A DNA stretch of 7,066 nt from Bacillota bacterium (lineage in GTDB: Bacteria > Bacillota > Clostridia > Oscillospirales > Oscillospiraceae): positions 1-7,066 of the forward strand of contig JAEWML010000167.1 of NCBI GenBank assembly GCA_023393155.1. The letters are read 5' to 3'. The notes under the pieces were generated by a model that ran no database searches, was not told the DNA's origin, and saw nothing but the letters and a program-made list of their open reading frames with translations. Below are positions 4,343 to 7,066 of the stretch, piece by piece. Every line of letters starts with the position of its first letter. The stretch's first letter is position 1. A program made the translations under genes and the position numbers.

Positions 4343-5233
4343 TTACAGACGCGTCTCCAAAATCTGGTCCATTCGGAAATTCTCAATCCGCAGGTAGTAT
4401 TCCGCACAGTCCACCAACGCGGCCATGGGCGTCAGCCCGATAATCTCGCTGCCCACCACGCTCACGCCCCAGCGCCGGGCCTCCATCTTCACCGTCTCAA
4501 ATACGCGGTAGAGCGAGGTTTTGGTATAATCCGTCATATTGATGGAAACCTGAGCAATATTCCGGTCCTCCAGCAGCACGCCCATGGACTTCACAAACCG
4601 GAAGCCGCCGTTGATGTGGCGGATGCGGTGGGCGATTTCGTCGGCGATATGCAAATCAGGCGTGTTCAGATTGATGTTAAAGGCCACCAGAGGCATCCGC
4701 GCGCCGATGGCCGTCACGCCCGCGGTGGGATGAACGGTGTCCGGACCGAAGTCCGGCCGCCACAGGGAATTTCTCATTTTCTCCGCCATCCCTTCAAACT
4801 GGCCCTTGCGGATGGCGGCCAGATTCTCCCGGTGGGGCGCGGAGGCGGACTTTTCATAGAGAAATACCGGCAGGGCATACCGGTCCGCCACGGCGGCCGC
4901 AGTCTCCTTGGCGATGCGGTCCGCGTCCTCCAGCGCACAGCCCCGCACGGGAACAAAGGGCACCACGTCCGCCGCCCCCATACGGGGGTGCTGCCCGTCG
5001 TGCTTCGTCAAATCGATCAGCGACACGGCGATGCCAATGGCCTCGATCACCGCGTCACGCAGCGCCTCCGGGCTGCCCACGGCGGTAATTACGCAGCGGT
5101 TATGGTCCTTATCCGTGCTGTAATCCAGCAGCTTTACAGCCTCCTTCGCCCGAAAGGCCCCCGCAATTTTTTCCACCTTTTCAAGATCCCGTCCCTCGCT
5201 GAAATTCGGGATGCACTCCATGATCTGATCCAT
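4343..5233 (-). CDS. ftcD: Glutamate formimidoyltransferase (formiminotransferase domain only)
   Basis: This 296-residue cytoplasmic enzyme transfers the formimino group of N-formimino-L-glutamate to tetrahydrofolate, giving glutamate and 5-formimino-THF, the last step of the formiminoglutamate route of histidine breakdown. It opens with the family signature MECIPNFSEGR (residues 5-15), then DKDHNRCVITAVG (41-53) and IDLTKHDGQHPRMGAADVVPFVP (73-95). His82 in that block matches the catalytic histidine of the mammalian enzyme at the same number. The C-terminal formiminotransferase subdomain follows (GVTAIGARMPLVAFNINLNT, later QVSINMTDYTKTSLYRVFE). The cyclodeaminase half of mammalian FTCD is absent, so a separate cyclodeaminase is expected elsewhere. 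AAAGGAG at a suitable distance supports ATG 5233. It stands divergent from hutU, which supports the histidine-degradation role. Confidence 0.95.
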   Translation of the reverse strand: MDQIMECIPNFSEGRDLEKVEKIAGAFRAKEAVKLLDYSTDKDHNRCVITAVGSPEALRDAVIEAIGIAVSLIDLTKHDGQHPRMGAADVVPFVPVRGCALEDADRIAKETAAAVADRYALPVFLYEKSASAPHRENLAAIRKGQFEGMAEKMRNSLWRPDFGPDTVHPTAGVTAIGARMPLVAFNINLNTPDLHIADEIAHRIRHINGGFRFVKSMGVLLEDRNIAQVSINMTDYTKTSLYRVFETVKMEARRWGVSVVGSEIIGLTPMAALVDCAEYYLRIENFRMDQILETRL

Positions 5234-5307
5234 CGCGTTTCACTCCTTTATCCGTCCCGGTTTTCGGGTCCGCGCAGCCGCGCCCCCTGTTCATTCACAA
5301 CATCTGT

Positions 5308-5336
5308 ACAATAGCAAAAAAAATGCCGCCGCGCAA
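5308..5336 (-). promoter_or_regulatory. Possible ftcD promoter
   Basis: On the reverse strand TTGCGC (5336-5331) and TATTGT (5313-5308) are spaced by exactly 17 nt, with an eight-T run inside the spacer. The -35 match is only 3 of 6 and the -10 is 4 of 6. The expected leader is about 65-70 nt. It is the best candidate I see for ftcD. Confidence 0.38.
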
Positions 5337-5535
5337 CCGTTTTTCCTCTCCAGCGTTCACATTCCGCCCTTTTTTCACTGTCCGTCCGCTTTTTTTGACG
5401 CGGATTCAACGCGAAGCACCTATAATCGTATTTGTAAGGTCATGCTCTGGCGGGCGCTTTTGTCCGCTGATGCGATGCCTTGGCAGTGAATTGTCGCAAT
5501 AGTGCTTTAATTTGTTGAAAACCACTAAATTTTTT

Positions 5536-5565
5536 ATTTGATTTTTATGATTTTTGTTGATTTTT
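5536..5565 (+). promoter_or_regulatory. Phased T-tracts upstream of the hutU promoter
   Basis: GATTTTT occurs three times, at 5540, 5549 and 5559, a spacing of 9-10 bp that is close to the helical repeat. The surrounding 5508-5570 is strikingly AT-rich in an otherwise GC-rich window. Such phased tracts bend DNA and can act as an UP element for the promoter whose -35 lies at their right end. Confidence 0.5.
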
Positions 5566-5585
5566 AAAAGCACGCATGTTAGAAT
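5557..5585 (+). promoter_or_regulatory. Main hutU promoter, extended -10 type
   Basis: TTGATT (5557-5562; 4 of 6 matches) is followed after 17 nt by TAGAAT (5580-5585; 5 of 6). A TG dinucleotide at 5577-5578, one base before the -10, makes it an extended -10 promoter. Transcription should start near 5592, giving a leader of about 75 nt that contains the inverted repeat at 5611-5641. Confidence 0.65.
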
Positions 5586-5610
5586 GCGGTTATTAAGAGA
5601 AAATCCTTGA

Positions 5611-5641
5611 CTGCCTGGACCGGAGGATTGCCGGTCCGCAG
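5611..5641 (+). promoter_or_regulatory. Strong inverted repeat in the hutU leader
   Basis: GGACCGG (5617-5623) and CCGGTCC (5631-5637) form a perfect 7-bp GC-rich stem with a 7-nt loop. CTGC (5611-5614) and GCAG (5638-5641) extend it by 4 bp with a 2-nt bulge. It ends 12 nt before the AGGAGGA ribosome site (5654-5660). The bases after it (AATTCAATTTTC) are not a true T-run, so a plain terminator is unlikely. It may be a DNA operator at about +20 to +50, or an RNA element controlling hutU. Confidence 0.5.
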
Positions 5642-5666
5642 AATTCAATTTTCAGGAGGAACAAGC

Positions 5667-7066
5667 ATGGCTACCTTTGATGTTGACAAAGCTATGACGG
5701 TGAAACTGGACTATGACCTGCCGGAGTATCCCCCTTTTGAGGAGGGTATCCGCCGCGCACCCCGCCGGGAAGCCCATCTGACACAGGCCGACAAAGAGCT
5801 TGCTATCCGCAACGCCCTGCGGTATATTCACCCGGATCACCACGCGCAGATGGCAAAGGAATTTGCCCGGGAGCTGGAGGAGCACGGCCGGGTTTACGGC
5901 TACCGCTTCCGTCCTCAGGGCCGCATGCACGGCAAGCCCATCGACGAGTACAAGGGCAACTGCGTGGAGGGCAAGGCCTTTCAGGTGATGATTGAGAACA
6001 ATCTGGACTTCGACGTGGCCCTGTACCCCTATGAGCTGGTGACCTACGGCGAAACCGGTCAGGTCTGCCAGAACTGGATGCAGTACCGTCTCATCAAGAA
6101 GTATCTGGAGGTCATGACCGACCAGCAGACGCTTGTTGTGATGAGCGGCCATCCTCTGGGCCTGTTCCACTCCCACAAGACCGCTCCCCGCTGCATCATC
6201 TCCAACGGCCTGATGGTGGGCATGTTTGACAACCAGAAGGACTTTAACCGCGCCGCCGCCATCGGCGTCGCAAACTACGGGCAGATGACCGCCGGCGGCT
6301 GGATGTATATCGGGCCTCAGGGCATTGTTCACGGCACCTTCAACACCCTGCTCAACGCGGGGCGGCTGAAGCTGGGCATTCCCACCGACGGGAATCTGGC
6401 GGGCCGCCTGTTTGTCACCGCGGGCCTTGGCGGCATGAGCGGCGCGCAGGGCAAGGCGGCGGAGATTGCCGGGGCCGTGTCCATCATCGCCGAAGTGGAT
6501 ATGTCCCGCATCATGACCCGCTATACGCAGGGCTGGGTCAGCGAAAAGTCCGACAATTTGGAAGAGACGCTGGCCATTGCCAAAAAGCATCTGGCGGACA
6601 AGACTCCCTGCGCCATCGCCTACCACGGCAACGTGGTGGACCTGCTGGAGTTCCTGTATGAGAAGAACGTCCATGTGGACCTGCTCAGCGACCAGACTTC
6701 CTGCCACGTCCCCTATGACGGAGGCTATTGCCCCCAGGGCCTGACCTTCGAGCAGCGCACCGAGATGCTGGACAAGGACCCCGAGGGCTTCTGCAAGCTG
6801 GTGGACGAGACGCTGCGTCACCACTACGAAATGGTCTGCAAGCTCCACGAGCGGGGCACCTATTTCTTCGACTATGGCAACAGCTTCCTCAAGGCCGTGT
6901 ACGACGCGGGCGTGAAGAGCATCTGCAAAAACGGCGAAAACGATCTGGACGGCTTCATTTTCCCGTCCTACGTGGAGGACATTCTGGGGCCCTTCCTGTT
7001 TGACTACGGCTACGGTCCCTTCCGCTGGTGCTGCCTGAGCCGCAAGTCTGAGGACCTGGACAAGAC
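5667..7066 (+). CDS. hutU: Urocanate hydratase, long form (C-terminus outside window)
   Basis: The reading frame is open from ATG 5667 (AGGAGGA 6 nt upstream) to the window edge: 466 residues with no stop. Urocanase uses tightly bound NAD+ as an electrophile to hydrate urocanate to 4-imidazolone-5-propionate, step two of histidine breakdown, in the cytoplasm. Diagnostic blocks are VTYGETGQVCQNWMQY (125-140), YGQMTAGGWMYIGPQGIVHG (204-223), the NAD-binding loop GLGGMSGAQ (253-261) and LLSDQTSCHVPYDGGYCPQG (339-358). PFRWCC (451-456) aligns with the active-site PARICW of Pseudomonas urocanase, so Cys455 would be the counterpart of Cys410. The roughly 45 extra residues before that cysteine, including an N-terminal extension, fit the about 670-residue form that I recall from clostridia and related anaerobes rather than the about 555-residue form. 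It is divergent from ftcD. Further hut genes may follow to the right. Confidence 0.96.
   Translation, partial: MATFDVDKAMTVKLDYDLPEYPPFEEGIRRAPRREAHLTQADKELAIRNALRYIHPDHHAQMAKEFARELEEHGRVYGYRFRPQGRMHGKPIDEYKGNCVEGKAFQVMIENNLDFDVALYPYELVTYGETGQVCQNWMQYRLIKKYLEVMTDQQTLVVMSGHPLGLFHSHKTAPRCIISNGLMVGMFDNQKDFNRAAAIGVANYGQMTAGGWMYIGPQGIVHGTFNTLLNAGRLKLGIPTDGNLAGRLFVTAGLGGMSGAQGKAAEIAGAVSIIAEVDMSRIMTRYTQGWVSEKSDNLEETLAIAKKHLADKTPCAIAYHGNVVDLLEFLYEKNVHVDLLSDQTSCHVPYDGGYCPQGLTFEQRTEMLDKDPEGFCKLVDETLRHHYEMVCKLHERGTYFFDYGNSFLKAVYDAGVKSICKNGENDLDGFIFPSYVEDILGPFLFDYGYGPFRWCCLSRKSEDLDK

Larger units (their letters stand above)
5234..5666. other. Divergent ftcD/hutU control region
   Basis: This 433-bp gene-free stretch carries the ftcD ribosome site and a candidate leftward promoter (5308-5336). 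A TATAAT at 5421-5426 is preceded by TTGACG, but with a 20-nt spacer. A small palindrome, TGCC-TT-GGCA (5476-5485), is nested within TGCGA/TCGCA (5471-5475 and 5494-5498). These are followed by an AT-rich block with phased T-tracts, the main hutU promoter, a leader inverted repeat and the hutU ribosome site. I could not recognise a HutC, HutP or CodY site with confidence. Confidence 0.6.

Noticed and set aside
4334..5314. Plus-strand open frame (326 codons) across ftcD
   Set aside because: It is an antisense shadow of a clear glutamate formimidoyltransferase gene, and no independent evidence supports it.
5395..5426. TTGACG...TATAAT as the main hutU promoter
   Set aside because: The -10 is perfect but the spacer is 20 nt and there is no extended -10; the TTGATT-N17-TAGAAT promoter nearer the gene is better. 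A minor upstream start remains possible.
5449..5632. Sigma-54 (-24/-12) promoter candidates before hutU: TGGCGGG..TTTTG, TGGCAG..TTGT and TGGACC..TTGCC
   Set aside because: In each, the distance between the GG and the TTG element is one base too long or too short, and sigma-54 promoters tolerate little spacing change.
5648..5662. CodY-box-like sequence overlapping the hutU ribosome site
   Set aside because: Only the left half (AATTTTCAG) matches; the right half matches poorly and is explained by the Shine-Dalgarno sequence.
5652..6848. Long reverse-strand open frame (398 codons) across hutU
   Set aside because: It is antisense to an unmistakable urocanase read on the plus strand; the translation has low-complexity His/Val/Leu/Gln content and resembles no family.
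1..7066. CRISPR arrays, transposons, prophage or integrative-element signals, tRNA or rRNA genes
   Set aside because: No regularly spaced repeats, transposase or integrase motifs, or RNA-gene signatures were found on either strand.

Overview
The window looks like chromosomal DNA from a GC-rich, low-oxygen Firmicute, most likely a clostridial (Oscillospiraceae-like) gut anaerobe. This is inferred from the strong AGGAGG-type ribosome sites, the DUF3793-flavodoxin-FeoA grouping, the clostridial-type flavodoxin, the long-form urocanase, and a formiminotransferase that lacks the cyclodeaminase domain. No species can be named from the sequence alone. I see no mobile element, CRISPR array, tRNA or rRNA.

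Left part (1-2710) is an iron-handling island. Two tandem feoA genes run leftward, the first cut by the window edge, and feoB is expected just outside. Upstream of them is a 363-bp regulatory gap (331-693) with two tandem leftward promoters and three palindromes. Next, also leftward, come a DUF3793 gene and a short-chain flavodoxin gene that form a likely two-gene operon, closed by a hairpin at 597-630. Ferritin runs rightward from a 410-bp divergent gap (1739-2148). The DUF3793-flavodoxin promoter is a near-consensus TTGACA-N17-TATCCT, and a GGTTAG-N6-CTAACC palindrome lies just downstream of its expected start site. Related TTAG-N5/6-CTAA palindromes occur at the feo promoters. I infer one iron-responsive regulator, probably of the DtxR/IdeR/MntR kind, acting on both units and perhaps on ferritin. 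Uptake (Feo), storage (ferritin), an iron-free electron carrier (flavodoxin) and an uncharacterised protein (DUF3793) would then form one local circuit.

Middle part (2835-4178) is rpoN, encoding sigma-54, leftward and convergent with ferritin. No sigma-54 activator gene and no properly spaced -24/-12 promoter is visible in the window.

Right part (4343-7066) belongs to histidine degradation. ftcD (glutamate formimidoyltransferase) runs leftward and hutU (urocanate hydratase) runs rightward off the window edge, divergently from a 433-bp gap (5234-5666). HutU hydrates urocanate. After imidazolonepropionase (not in the window), FtcD moves the formimino group of N-formimino-L-glutamate to tetrahydrofolate and releases glutamate. 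The hutU upstream region has an AT-rich block of phased T-tracts, an extended -10 promoter, and a strong inverted repeat in the leader.

The best candidates for something undescribed are the DUF3793-flavodoxin operon with its shared palindromic operators, its unusually long (about 265 nt) leader, and the hutU leader hairpin.
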